From positions 620,001 through 684,000 of the forward strand of contig NZ_JABBGF010000002.1 in the NCBI RefSeq assembly GCF_012927265.1: a DNA stretch of 64,000 bases. Reading direction: 5' to 3'. Made by a program: the position numbers and the translations under genes. The stretch comes from Chryseobacterium cheonjiense. GTDB lineage: Bacteria; Bacteroidota; Bacteroidia; Flavobacteriales; Weeksellaceae. Below, in pieces: positions 17,080-25,349 of this stretch; within the stretch, counting starts at the first letter, position 1, and each line of letters opens with the position of its first letter. A model generated the notes under the pieces. It searched no databases, was not told the DNA's origin, and was given only the letters and a program-made list of their open reading frames with translations.

Positions 17080-17469
17080 TTAATGAGGAATATCCTCCGT
17101 AAGAATTGTATTACCTGCTTTATCATAATAAATACAGGTAAATTTATTCAAATCCACGATCCATTTTTCAATTCCTGTTTGGGCACAGTCTTCGCAGAAT
17201 TTCATATAGTCCGTTTCACCACGCTGATGACGTTTTAATTGGTTGATAAATAATTCTTTATTAACCTTGTTTTCAATGGCTAGCACATCATATTGAGGCT
17301 GAGATGTTGTGGTGTAGCCGTTCTCTCCGAAATATTCTGTATGGCTGTCTTTTACCCAGGTTTCGAAAGACCGTACACCGAATTCTTTTATTTCTTTGAT
17401 GTAATTCGGAAAATCGGCACCCGACTGTACTTTGCTGTGCGCATGTTCAATTTGTTCTACAGTAAACAT
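17080..17469 (-). CDS. DUF1398 (YbcV-type) protein
   Basis: A 129-residue protein matching the DUF1398 pattern: an N-terminal VEQIEHAHSKVQSGADFPNYI helix, the central GVRSFETWVKDSHTEYFG strand pair, and C-terminal TGIEKWIVDLNKFTCIYYD. Databases sometimes call this family phage envelope protein, from E. coli YbcV in a cryptic prophage, but no phage gene lies nearby. Probably a small cytoplasmic protein; the function is unknown. Confidence 0.85.
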   Translation of the reverse strand: MFTVEQIEHAHSKVQSGADFPNYIKEIKEFGVRSFETWVKDSHTEYFGENGYTTTSQPQYDVLAIENKVNKELFINQLKRHQRGETDYMKFCEDCAQTGIEKWIVDLNKFTCIYYDKAGNTILTEDIPH

Positions 17470-17495
17470 TTATTTGCATTTTTTTATTAGCTGGA

Positions 17496-17627
17496 TTTTT
17501 ACCGCAAAAGAGACAACAGAATTTTAAATAAAATCAATTAAAATTTTTAAAGGCTTGCTTTCTTTTAAATTCTATCTAATTTTTCTCAAAAAAACTATCT
17601 AAATCTTTGTTTCTTTTGCGGTAAAAA
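17496..17627. repeat. 132-base element with terminal inverted repeats (MITE-like)
   Basis: The ends read TTTTTACCGCAAAAGA (17496-17511) and its exact complement TCTTTTGCGGTAAAAA (17612-17627), with partial pairing continuing inward (ACAA/TTGT). The AT-rich centre has no open frame. It has the size and form of a miniature inverted-repeat element. I saw no second full copy in the window and no clear target duplication. Confidence 0.5.
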
Positions 17628-17632
17628 TTAAA

Positions 17633-19429
17633 TTATTTCTGATTCTTCGCCCACAATTCCATTTTCCGGTTCAGAACATCCAAAGGAAGACAGCCTTGAT
17701 TCAACACTTCATCATGGAATTTCGCCAGACTGAATTTGCTTCCCAGTTCTTTCTGGTACTTTTCTCTCAGCTCACGAATTCTCAAAGAACCAATTTTATA
17801 ACCTAAAGCCTGTCCGGGCATTGCCATATATCTTTCTACTTCGGCGGTGGCGCCGGCTTCATCGTAAGAAATATTGCTCAGAAAATATTTTATAGCTTCT
17901 TCTCTCGTCATTTTTCCGGTATGCAAACCGGTATCAACAACTAACCTTACGGCTCTCAACATCTGATCGCTCAGATAGCCCATTTTCTGGTAAGGGTCTG
18001 TGTATAAGCCGAATTCCGGGCCTAAAGTTTCACAATAATGCGCCCAGCCTTCACCATACGCTCCAAACCAGCCAAATCTCATAAATTTCGGAAGCTTTGT
18101 ATTTTCCTGCTGAAGAGAAACCTGGTAATGATGTCCCGGAATAGCTTCATGCAAAAACAAGGATTCCATTCCGGAAGTTACATTGAATTTTGAAGGATCA
18201 GGAAGGGGAACGTAGAAAATTCCCGGTCTTTTTCCATCCGGTGTACCCTGAATATATTCCGCACTTGCGCTCGCTTCCCTGAATTTTTCCGTTTGCCTGA
18301 TCTCAAACTTGGTCTTCGGTGTTACAGAAAACATCGTTTTAAGTTTAGGAGTAATTTTTGTTAAAATCCCATTAAACGCAGCCAGTACTTCTTTGGAGGT
18401 TTTGTAAGGCATCGCTTTAGGATCTGTTTTTACATAACTGATGAATTCTTCTAGTGTTCCGGTAAAACCAACCTGCTGTTTTACCTTTTCCATTTCGGCA
18501 CGAAGCATGGCAACTTGTTGCAGCCCGATTTTATTGATTTCTTCTGGCGTTTTATTGGTAGTGGTCCAGCTTTTTGCGTAATACTGGTAAATTTCTTTTC
18601 CGTTGGGCAGACTGTTGTAACCGTCTGTATCTCTTGCTTTAGGCAGGTATTCTTTTTCTAAAAAATCTCCCATTTTTGTATAAGCAGGGATGATCTTTTG
18701 TGTAATAGCATCTTTGTAGAGTTTTGAGAATTTTTCTTTCTGCTCGTTTGTAAAATTTGTAGGGAATTTCCTGATCGGTCCATAAAAAATATTCTTCTCC
18801 AGGTCAGTTGAGGTAATTTCTTCAGCTCTCATCTGTGGGATCATTTTTACGACCAGTTTTTTAGGCAAAACCATCTTATTGCTGATGCCTTCGCGGAAAT
18901 TATCCGTTGCGGCATTCATCCAGTCGGGAAACTTCTCCATTCTTTTGAGCCAGTCGCTGTAGTCTTTTTCTGTTTTAAAAGGCTGGCTTCCTTCTCCGCT
19001 TCCATACAGGGGAAAATTCAGCGGGAGTCCTCCAAACTGCGTGAAAGGAATGTACTCCGGATGATAGTTATAGGCATCAATTTTATCTTTCAGCGTAAAA
19101 TCAAGGACATCATAAACCACCTTCTTTTCATCTGAAAGACTTTTATAGTCCACATTTTCAAGCTGTTTTTCTACAGAGCGATAAAAAGCGACTTCTCCCG
19201 AAATAAAATCCTTATCAATGGTGATCGGAAGCTGGTCATTATATCTCAGATCTCCCTGAGCCGTGGCATCGAGCGGGTAAAGCTTCAGGTACTGCTCATA
19301 ATAATTGGAAGCAATAGAATCGATATTGGAGGGCGTGACTTTGGTTAAAGGGGAATCAGTTTTTTTGCAGGAAACCAGGCTTATGGCAAGGCTAAGGCCG
19401 ACAATACTTTTTGATAAAATGTTTTTCAT
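17633..19429 (-). CDS. DUF885 zinc-dependent peptidase-like lipoprotein
   Basis: A 598-residue protein with a lipoprotein signal (LSLAISLVSCKKTD, cysteine at about residue 21). DUF885 proteins resemble M32 carboxypeptidases. The zinc motif here is LHEAIPGHHYQ around residues 427-434, followed by a second conserved region GWAHYCETLGPEFG. Probably an exported, lipid-anchored peptidase facing the periplasm or cell surface; substrates are unknown. Start ATG at 19429. Monocistronic and directly followed by the MITE-like element. Confidence 0.88.
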   Translation of the reverse strand: MKNILSKSIVGLSLAISLVSCKKTDSPLTKVTPSNIDSIASNYYEQYLKLYPLDATAQGDLRYNDQLPITIDKDFISGEVAFYRSVEKQLENVDYKSLSDEKKVVYDVLDFTLKDKIDAYNYHPEYIPFTQFGGLPLNFPLYGSGEGSQPFKTEKDYSDWLKRMEKFPDWMNAATDNFREGISNKMVLPKKLVVKMIPQMRAEEITSTDLEKNIFYGPIRKFPTNFTNEQKEKFSKLYKDAITQKIIPAYTKMGDFLEKEYLPKARDTDGYNSLPNGKEIYQYYAKSWTTTNKTPEEINKIGLQQVAMLRAEMEKVKQQVGFTGTLEEFISYVKTDPKAMPYKTSKEVLAAFNGILTKITPKLKTMFSVTPKTKFEIRQTEKFREASASAEYIQGTPDGKRPGIFYVPLPDPSKFNVTSGMESLFLHEAIPGHHYQVSLQQENTKLPKFMRFGWFGAYGEGWAHYCETLGPEFGLYTDPYQKMGYLSDQMLRAVRLVVDTGLHTGKMTREEAIKYFLSNISYDEAGATAEVERYMAMPGQALGYKIGSLRIRELREKYQKELGSKFSLAKFHDEVLNQGCLPLDVLNRKMELWAKNQK

Positions 19430-19622
19430 TCTTCAGAATTCTTTATAAAAACAAATGTAAATATTAAAATGATTGATTTTATCATCAACATTGAAAAACA
19501 CCAAAAAATCAAAAGAGAAAAGGTTTTATAAATGAATTAGCCTTAAATGCTTCATTAAAATTAAATAAAGCCAAATTTTTAAAAATAATTTTCAAAAAAT
19601 TTTTCACGTTCAATCTATTTTT

Positions 19623-19630
19623 TATCTTTG
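19623..19630 (+). promoter_or_regulatory. -7 box upstream of the gene at 19679
   Basis: TATCTTTG matches TAnnTTTG, 48 bases before the start codon. The flanking run of A and T is unusually long, with no clear -33 TTG. Confidence 0.4.
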
Positions 19631-19678
19631 TTGAAAACGTTTAACAATCATATTATTACAGCTCTTTTTTAAGAAAAA

Positions 19679-20140
19679 ATGAAAGGGATTTTAAAAATTT
19701 ACCATCCGGATGAAACGCTAAAGTACAATATCAGAAACACTTATTGTAAAGCGGTTTACAGCAACCAGCAGCATTTTTTAGAGGTTGAGATTATCACGGA
19801 TGATGGTCTGGATCACGTAGAAGATGATTCTCTCCAGTACAACTTTCCTCAGCTTTCACTTGAAGTTTTTGATTTCCCTATCGAATCTGCGGAAATAGAA
19901 GGAAAAACAATCACCATTAATGATTCCGAAGAAGATACTTTTACCGAAGTGGATCTTTTTGATGATGAGGACGCTTTTATCTACGATAACGAGCTGCAAT
20001 TTGACAGAAATGAAGAAGGCGAGCTGCAGGTGATATGGAAAGGGACAATTGATGATTTTTACACAGGTTCCGGAAATCCCATTCCTTTCAGGCTCAAATG
20101 TGAATTTAAGCAGGATGAAATCGAAGTAGACGAAGATTAA
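19679..20140 (+). CDS. acidic cytoplasmic protein, function unknown
   Basis: A 153-residue, strongly acidic protein with no signal peptide or membrane segment. It is rich in beta-strand-like segments separated by Asp/Glu clusters (EVDLFDDEDAFIYDNELQF) and ends EVDED. I recognise no family, though proteins of this type occur throughout flavobacteria. It precedes the exbB operon by 174 bases and has its own -7 box. Confidence 0.7.
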   Translation: MKGILKIYHPDETLKYNIRNTYCKAVYSNQQHFLEVEIITDDGLDHVEDDSLQYNFPQLSLEVFDFPIESAEIEGKTITINDSEEDTFTEVDLFDDEDAFIYDNELQFDRNEEGELQVIWKGTIDDFYTGSGNPIPFRLKCEFKQDEIEVDED

Positions 20141-20276
20141 TTTTAATCTTCTTTTCTTCAACGAACTTTAATATCAGATTCTTTCGATTTTTTGGAAGGA
20201 TATTTGCTGTTGTGGAAAATAACAGATTTTAATTTGTTTTAAGCTTTTTTTAAGATACCAATTCATAATATTCCAC

Positions 20277-20284
20277 TACATTTG
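20277..20284 (+). promoter_or_regulatory. -7 box of the exbB-exbD-tonB operon
   Basis: TACATTTG matches TAnnTTTG, 30 bases before the exbB start. No convincing -33 TTG at 19 bases. Confidence 0.45.
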
Positions 20285-20314
20285 TCGTTACAACTCTTAT
20301 AAAAATACAGATTA

Positions 20315-21019
20315 ATGCTGATAACGGAACTTACTCAGATTTTATTTGCACAGGTTGCTGCACCTGCAGTTGGGGCAGACGATTTAGAATTTTCATTTTG
20401 GAAGATCATGTTTCACGGGGGAGCTTTTGCCAAAATAGTAATGGTGACTGTGCTCCTGTTGGGTGTATTTTCCGTTTACCTCTTCTTTGAACGTTTTTTC
20501 TTTATTAAAAGGCTTACTTCTAAAACGGATGCCAACTTCATGGATAATATTGAAGATTTTATTAAAGAAGGAAAAATGGAATCTGCACTGGACTACTGTA
20601 AAAGACAGAACTCTCCTGAAGGCCGTATTCTTGAAAAAGGAATTTCAAGATTGGGAAGACCGGTTTCCGATATCGTAAGCGCAATGGAGTCGCAGGCACA
20701 GGTTGAAGTTGCCAATATGGAAAAAAATCTGAACCTTTTGGCTGTTGTTCCGAGTATTGCTCCGATGCTGGGACTTTTGGGAACGGTAATCGGGATGATC
20801 ATTGCTTTCTTTAATCTTTCTCATGCAAGCGGATCTTTTTCTCCCAAAACATTATCTGAAGGTATTTATACGGCGTTGGGACAAACTGCGGTTGGTCTTG
20901 CAGTAGCAATTCCGGCTAATTTCTTTTACAATTTATTATTAACAAGAATTGATAAATTTGTATTGAAGGCACAGAATATGTCCGGCGAATTTTTAGATCT
21001 TATCAACAAACCTTTATAA
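20315..21019 (+). CDS. exbB: MotA/TolQ/ExbB proton-channel protein
   Basis: A 234-residue inner-membrane protein. It has a first helix at about residues 35-58 (IVMVTVLLLGVFSVYLFFERFFF), a cytoplasmic loop, and a pair of helices in the conserved ExbB core (SIAPMLGLLGTVIGMIIAFFN and ALGQTAVGLAVAIPANFFYN). With ExbD it forms the proton channel that energises TonB. Followed by exbD and a tonB-like gene on the same strand, a complete energy-transduction operon. Confidence 0.93.
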   Translation: MLITELTQILFAQVAAPAVGADDLEFSFWKIMFHGGAFAKIVMVTVLLLGVFSVYLFFERFFFIKRLTSKTDANFMDNIEDFIKEGKMESALDYCKRQNSPEGRILEKGISRLGRPVSDIVSAMESQAQVEVANMEKNLNLLAVVPSIAPMLGLLGTVIGMIIAFFNLSHASGSFSPKTLSEGIYTALGQTAVGLAVAIPANFFYNLLLTRIDKFVLKAQNMSGEFLDLINKPL

Positions 21020-21076
21020 TCTTCATGTGAAACCGCAAGGTTCCGTCTGATCATTAAAAATTAACAAAGTAAACAG

Positions 21077-21475
21077 ATGAAAATTCAGAGAAGAAATAAA
21101 GCAAATCCCGAGTTCAGTCTCGCAGCGATGACCGATGTTATCCTTTTGATGCTGATCTTCTTCATGGTGACATCATCAGCGGCCAATCAAAGTGCCATTG
21201 ATGTAAAGCTGCCTAAAACGGGAGCTGTTGAAGACAATATACCAAATCCTTTAACAGTAAGTATCAAGCCGGACGGGTCTTATTTTGTAGACGACAGTCC
21301 TGTAGAAAAAGCACAGCTTGAGCAGACAATCGTTAATAAACTGGCCAATCAGACCAATAAATCCTTTACGATCCGGGCTGATGAAAATACCATGCATAAA
21401 GATGTTGTCTTTGCAATGGAAATTGCTGAAAAGTATAAATTCAATATAGCCATTGCGACAGTGAAGGATAAATAA
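21077..21475 (+). CDS. exbD: ExbD/TolR family protein
   Basis: A 132-residue bitopic protein with the typical start FSLAAMTDVILLMLIFFMV, where the aspartate in the helix (about residue 19) is the proton-carrying residue. The periplasmic part (TVSIKPDGSYFVDDSPV...VFAMEIAEKYKFNIAIAT) matches ExbD. It is 57 bases behind exbB and 33 before the tonB-like gene. Confidence 0.94.
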   Translation: MKIQRRNKANPEFSLAAMTDVILLMLIFFMVTSSAANQSAIDVKLPKTGAVEDNIPNPLTVSIKPDGSYFVDDSPVEKAQLEQTIVNKLANQTNKSFTIRADENTMHKDVVFAMEIAEKYKFNIAIATVKDK

Positions 21476-21508
21476 CAATCCGGAATCCACCGGAAAGATC
21501 TTTTTAAA

Positions 21509-22390
21509 ATGAGAAGCGATATTATAAGCAGAAACGAGCAAAATAAAGACCGGGTAAAAAGCGCATTGCTTTCTATCCTGATCTGGTCTGCCATCCTGCT
21601 TTTTGTTTTTTTATATAAGCTGAAACCGGAGCTGGATCAGGAGCCGGAAATAATAACCACTATGCTGGTAAATTTCGGGGACAACCGGAACGGAAACGGT
21701 GTGGAAGAACCAGCCGATCAGCCTGGAAGCCTGGCTGCAGCGACAGAAAACGTTACTGATCCTGCAGAAGCCGCTGTTCCGGAAACTAAAACAGTATTAA
21801 AACCTGAGCCGCAACCGGAAACTCAAAAGTCGGAGGCTAAAGAAAAAATCATCACCGGAAACAATTCAAAAATCAGTGTTCCGAAAAAAGAAGAATCCAA
21901 AGCAGAAACCAAAAAGTCCGCAGCAAGCACCAGTGCTACCAAGAATGCCAAAAAATCGGGAGCAACAACCTCCAATTCAAAAACCGGGAATGGTGACGGA
22001 AAAGGAACCGCAGCCATCGGAAATCTTATCAGAGGAAGAGGAACTAAAGCAGGAAGCCAGGGAGACGGAAGCGGCATCGGAAATGCAGGAGATCCTTTGG
22101 GAGGCGACGGAAACGGCGACAGTAGAGTAGGAATCGATAGAAAACTGGTAGGATTTATTCCGGGAACAATGGGAAGAGGAGGTGCCCAACCGGCCAACAG
22201 CTGTACGGCAAGCGGAACAATTACCATATCCTATACTGTTGATAAAGCGGGAAATGTAGTGTCTGCAAGAAGAGCAGGCGGAACATCTGATCCGTGTATT
22301 ACCTCAAATGCCATTTCATGGGTAAAGAAATATGTAAAGGCAGAGAAAGCCAGTGTTTCTTCCACGGGAACGTACAAAATTACTTTCTAA
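21509..22390 (+). CDS. energy transducer TonB-like protein
   Basis: A 293-residue protein with one N-terminal helix (ALLSILIWSAILLFVFLYKL), a long low-complexity linker of Pro/Glu/Lys then Gly/Asn/Asp (GDGSGIGNAGDPLGGDGNGD) and a short C-terminal TonB-like domain (ISYTVDKAGNVVSARRAGG ... GTYKITF). Its place behind exbB-exbD says it carries energy to TonB-dependent receptors. The linker is longer and more Gly-rich than in classic TonB, and the C-terminal domain has a cysteine pair (NSCTAS / DPCITS) that might form a disulfide. Confidence 0.88.
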   Translation: MRSDIISRNEQNKDRVKSALLSILIWSAILLFVFLYKLKPELDQEPEIITTMLVNFGDNRNGNGVEEPADQPGSLAAATENVTDPAEAAVPETKTVLKPEPQPETQKSEAKEKIITGNNSKISVPKKEESKAETKKSAASTSATKNAKKSGATTSNSKTGNGDGKGTAAIGNLIRGRGTKAGSQGDGSGIGNAGDPLGGDGNGDSRVGIDRKLVGFIPGTMGRGGAQPANSCTASGTITISYTVDKAGNVVSARRAGGTSDPCITSNAISWVKKYVKAEKASVSSTGTYKITF

Positions 22391-22397
22391 AAATACA

Positions 22398-22424
22398 AAA
22401 GCACTTTATTCAAGTGCTTTTTTT
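22398..22424. terminator. bidirectional terminator built into a stop codon
   Basis: AAAGCACTT / AAGTGCTTTTTTT. The left arm includes the last codons and stop of the minus-strand gene at 22406, and the T-run serves the tonB-like gene. Confidence 0.75.
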
Positions 22425-22798
22425 ATTTCTGATATTCTGTTGATAATCGGAAGAGCAAAAATTCCGCTGGATTGAAGATACAGTTCGTAAAAAGTTTTTG
22501 CTTTCCCCAGAAAATCATTATTAGCCTCTGTTTTTCCTTTAAAATAAAAAAGGTTTCCCAGCATTTCATAATAATCTTTATGGTCTCTTTCCTGTCTATC
22601 GTTCACGATTTCAATTAATTGTTCTTTTGTTTTCGAAGAAACTTCTGTGAAGCTCATTTTAAAAATATCTCTCATTAAAGAATCGAAATCCAGTTCTTTC
22701 TGCATTAAACTTTCTTCAGGCTTTTCCAGAATCAGTTTTTCCAGTGCCTGGCTTAGCTGACGTATTAATCTTAACGTAAATTCCTTATCTGTGATCAT
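22406..22798 (-). CDS. DUF6483-like helical protein
   Basis: A 130-residue all-helical protein (FTLRLIRQLSQALEKLILEK ... AKTFYELYLQSSGIFALPI). The size and pattern are like DUF6483, a small Bacillota/Bacteroidota family without known function; I hold that assignment loosely. No signal peptide or membrane segment. Convergent with the tonB operon, sharing the terminator hairpin. Confidence 0.65.
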   Translation of the reverse strand: MITDKEFTLRLIRQLSQALEKLILEKPEESLMQKELDFDSLMRDIFKMSFTEVSSKTKEQLIEIVNDRQERDHKDYYEMLGNLFYFKGKTEANNDFLGKAKTFYELYLQSSGIFALPIINRISEIKKALE

Positions 22799-22930
22799 AT
22801 GAGTTTAAAGTTTAGGGTTCTATTTAATGTTATGGTGATTTCGGGAGCCTCAATCACCAACCATATTTTATAATTAATCTGTTATTGTATACACTATTGG
22901 TGGCTGAGGTGCTCGAAGCCACCATTATAT

Positions 22931-24334
22931 TTATGCAAAAAATAAATATGCTAAAGCAATGGAAGTGATAATCCCCACCAGATCGGCCAGAAGCATGGCA
23001 ATTACCGTATATCTTGTGTTTTTCACGGCTACTGCTCCGAAATAAACGGCAATTACATAAAACGTCGTATCTGAGCTTCCCTGAAGAACTGCGGCTAATT
23101 TTCCCTGGAAGCTGTCGGCTCCGAAAGTGGCCATCGTATCCACCATCATTCCTCTTGCACCTGAACCAGACAAAGGTTTTATCAAAGCTGTCGGAAGCCC
23201 GTCGACAAATCTCGCATCAAGATTTGCATGATAGGCTACCCATTTCATTCCGTCAATAATGACATCAAAAACGCCGGAAGTTCTCAACAAAGAAATCGCG
23301 ATCAGCATTCCAACCAGATAAGGGATAATTTTTACACAGGTCGTAAAACCTTCTTTTGCCCCTTCAATAAAGGCATCAAAAACGTTAATTTTTTTATACA
23401 CCGCACCCAAAACAATCGCAAGAAAAATAAAGAGAATTAACCCGTTGCTTAGTACTTTACTGAAATCATCCAGCTGATCCTTACTAAGCTGTACCAGATA
23501 CAGAACCAGTAATGCAATAATCGCCGAAATTCCCCCTAAATAAGCAATGACTACAGGTCGTAACAGATTGATTTTTTGATAGAGAGATACTACAATCATG
23601 GCAGCAAGCGTTGCAGCAAATGTAGCAATCATACACGGAAGGAAAATATCCGTCGGGGTTTTTGAACCCATAGAAGCCCGTATCGCAATGATTGAAACCG
23701 GAATCAGCGTCATTCCACCGGCGTGGAGACACAAAAACATAATTTGGGAATTGCTCGCGGTATCTTTATTGGGATTTAAACTTTGTAAACTTTCCATGGC
23801 CTTTAAACCGAAAGGCGTTGCCGCGTTATCAAGACCCAGAAGATTGGCGCTGAAATTCATCAGCATATGCCCGAAAGCCGGATGATTTTTTGGTATTTCA
23901 GGAAAAAGCCTTGAGAAAAACGGCTGTATCAAACGACTCAGAAGATTGATTCCGCCTGCCTTTTCAGCGATGCTCATAAATCCCATAAACAAGGTCATGA
24001 TCCCAATCAGTCCAAGGCAGATCTTTACGGCCGTTTCAGAAGTTCCAATCACCCCGTCTGCTTCCTGAATACGGTAGATTTTTACGTCCTGTTGTAAAGA
24101 ATCTGTCTTATAATGGATCCGGTTATCTGCAAAATCCGGTTTTTGAGTCAGGCTGTCTTTAACCAATGGTGAAAGTGCACTCATTTTCTGGGTTGCAATT
24201 TGTACTGTATCACCGCCTTTACCCACAACCATATCATTAAATATGGTTTTATAATGGCTTGACGAAATGTATTTTATACTGGCAATGGCAATGGCCACAA
24301 TGATAAAAGCCGACCAAATTCTGCTGAGAACCAT
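22931..24334 (-). CDS. nucleoside-recognition (fused SpmA/SpmB-type) membrane protein
   Basis: A 467-residue inner-membrane protein with about ten helices. It joins two Gate/nucleoside_recog halves: an SpmA-like half (IGIMTLFMGFMSIAEKAGGINLL and NLLGLDNAATPFGLKAMESLQ) and an SpmB-like half (VKIIPYLVGMLIAISLLRTSG and GSSDTTFYVIAVYFGAV). Relatives are called spore maturation proteins, but this organism does not sporulate; transport of a nucleoside-like or other small molecule is likely. A periplasmic loop of about 80 residues follows the first helix. Monocistronic. Confidence 0.88.
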   Translation of the reverse strand: MVLSRIWSAFIIVAIAIASIKYISSSHYKTIFNDMVVGKGGDTVQIATQKMSALSPLVKDSLTQKPDFADNRIHYKTDSLQQDVKIYRIQEADGVIGTSETAVKICLGLIGIMTLFMGFMSIAEKAGGINLLSRLIQPFFSRLFPEIPKNHPAFGHMLMNFSANLLGLDNAATPFGLKAMESLQSLNPNKDTASNSQIMFLCLHAGGMTLIPVSIIAIRASMGSKTPTDIFLPCMIATFAATLAAMIVVSLYQKINLLRPVVIAYLGGISAIIALLVLYLVQLSKDQLDDFSKVLSNGLILFIFLAIVLGAVYKKINVFDAFIEGAKEGFTTCVKIIPYLVGMLIAISLLRTSGVFDVIIDGMKWVAYHANLDARFVDGLPTALIKPLSGSGARGMMVDTMATFGADSFQGKLAAVLQGSSDTTFYVIAVYFGAVAVKNTRYTVIAMLLADLVGIITSIALAYLFFA

Positions 24335-24463
24335 CCGATAGAATTAATATGGGTTAAACTTATCAAAAAAACTTCAGATGACAAAGGCAAGACGCGTTTT
24401 TAAGTTACTGTGAAAGATGAAGAGACAAAATAAACGTATAAAAGATTTTCAGGCAAATTATTT

Positions 24464-24551
24464 GGAGCTTTTTCCAGCTATCTGCTCATACTCCTCGCGC
24501 CACCGCTTTTGCCCTGGCTTGCTGTGGGGTAACCGCGTCTATCTGGGCTAA
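24464..24551. repeat. dispersed intergenic repeat, family A (degraded copy)
   Basis: Starts GGAGCTTTTTCCAGCTATCT and ends ATCTGGGCTA, matching the reverse complement of 6909-7001 at both ends. The central perfect hairpin is lost and replaced by GC-richer sequence. Confidence 0.6.
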
Positions 24552-24616
24552 AGAAGGCAATTACGAATTTCTTGATGTGAATGATCAATTTTTTATGATC
24601 TAACTTTCTTTTTTTA

Positions 24617-24672
24617 AACCACCCGTCAAAAATTCTTTGAATTTTTGCCACCTCCCAATGCAGGGGAATTCC
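24617..24672. repeat. dispersed intergenic repeat, family C (copy 2)
   Basis: AACCACCCGTCAAAAATTCT then TTGAATTTTTGCCACCTCCC. It contains an internal hairpin (CAAAAATTC / GAATTTTTG) and aligns with the reverse complement of 15925-15980. Confidence 0.65.
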
Positions 24673-24683
24673 AACGGTTAGAT

Positions 24684-24747
24684 ATCAATAGGAGTGGGCT
24701 TTAGCCCGTTTTAATGATAAAACATCAGATTGGCTTTAGCCAAAGCT
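24684..24747. repeat. dispersed intergenic repeat, family B (copy 1)
   Basis: ATCAATAGGAGTGGGCTTTA-GCCCG-TTTTA followed by ATTGGCTTTAGCCAAAG. Two hairpins, GGGCT/AGCCC and TTGGCTTTAGCCAA. Same layout and orientation as 43635-43690. Confidence 0.75.
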
Positions 24748-24783
24748 TAAAAATCACAACAAGTCATTGTAAAATGAAGAAAT

Positions 24784-25299
24784 TTATTTTTCATCCAAAT
24801 AAACCAAAAAACCTTCAAAATCATCATTCAGGTTCTTCAGGACTTTGGCTTCTTTCATTTTCTTTTCAAGGCCGTCTATGAAAAAGCTTTTTTCAAAAAA
24901 TTGGCGGTGAATCCCTGGAAGCAGCTCCATAAAATAATCCATTCCGAATTTGTTGTTGTGGAGATCCATTTTGGTTTCCAGCGGTTTATTGGGAAACAGT
25001 TCTTCATGAAGATCGGTCATGCGTTTACAGAAAGCTAGGGCTTTTTCGGGTGAAGAAATCTTACAGCAGTACATCATGATGAGACAGCACCAGAATGCAT
25101 GTCTGAATGCATTTCCGATACCGTTGGTAGATGCCGTATCGGGAAATTTTTTCTGTGCAATAGAGTAAGCCTGTAATGTAGCATGGAAGCTTAATAAAGA
25201 AAAAAGAGGGTGAGAAAGAGCAAGTGATAAAAGGCGCATGATTTTTTTAAGGCTCATGCTCCGGATTGTATTGAAAAATATGCTGAACGTTCTCATCAA
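24784..25299 (-). CDS. DUF6973-like protein
   Basis: A 171-residue protein whose middle reads NGIGNAFRHAFWCCLIM, then KRMTDLHEELFPNKP and TKMDLHNNKFGMDY. The RHAxW ... TDxHE ... MDLHNN series of polar residues resembles the DUF6973 family, seen both alone and as a domain in polymorphic toxins; histidines and acidic residues suggest metal binding. The N-terminus is mildly hydrophobic, and the start is uncertain (25299, or 25257 at MSLKKIMRL). Downstream of accD on the same strand with a terminator between. The function is unknown. Confidence 0.7.
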   Translation of the reverse strand: MMRTFSIFFNTIRSMSLKKIMRLLSLALSHPLFSLLSFHATLQAYSIAQKKFPDTASTNGIGNAFRHAFWCCLIMMYCCKISSPEKALAFCKRMTDLHEELFPNKPLETKMDLHNNKFGMDYFMELLPGIHRQFFEKSFFIDGLEKKMKEAKVLKNLNDDFEGFLVYLDEK

Positions 25300-25304
25300 T
25301 AAAA

Positions 25305-25331
25305 AATCTCTCTCCTGTTCAGAGAGAGATT
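25305..25331 (-). terminator. terminator of accD
   Basis: On the minus strand AATCTCTCTC / GAGAGAGATT with loop TGAACAG, followed by TTTTTATTG. Confidence 0.75.
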
Positions 25332-25349
25332 GCTGTATTTTTATTAAAA

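Larger units (their letters stand above)
24335..24783. other. gene-free stretch holding three dispersed repeats
   Basis: 449 bases with no credible open frame. In order it contains a family A repeat (24464-24551), a family C repeat (24617-24672) and a family B repeat (24684-24747), an unusual concentration for this window. Between 24552 and 24616 I see only AT-rich sequence. Confidence 0.7.

Noticed and set aside
17080..17469. DUF1398 protein as sign of a prophage
   Set aside because: The family name 'phage envelope protein' comes from one cryptic prophage gene; no phage structural or integration genes are nearby.
21823..22227. Long minus-strand Pro/Leu-rich open frame opposite the tonB-like gene
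   Set aside because: It is the complement of the low-complexity Gly/Lys/Glu linker; no ribosome site or homology.
22931..24334. Sporulation gene
   Set aside because: The 'spore maturation' label is inherited from Bacillus; the fused form is usual in non-sporulating Bacteroidota.
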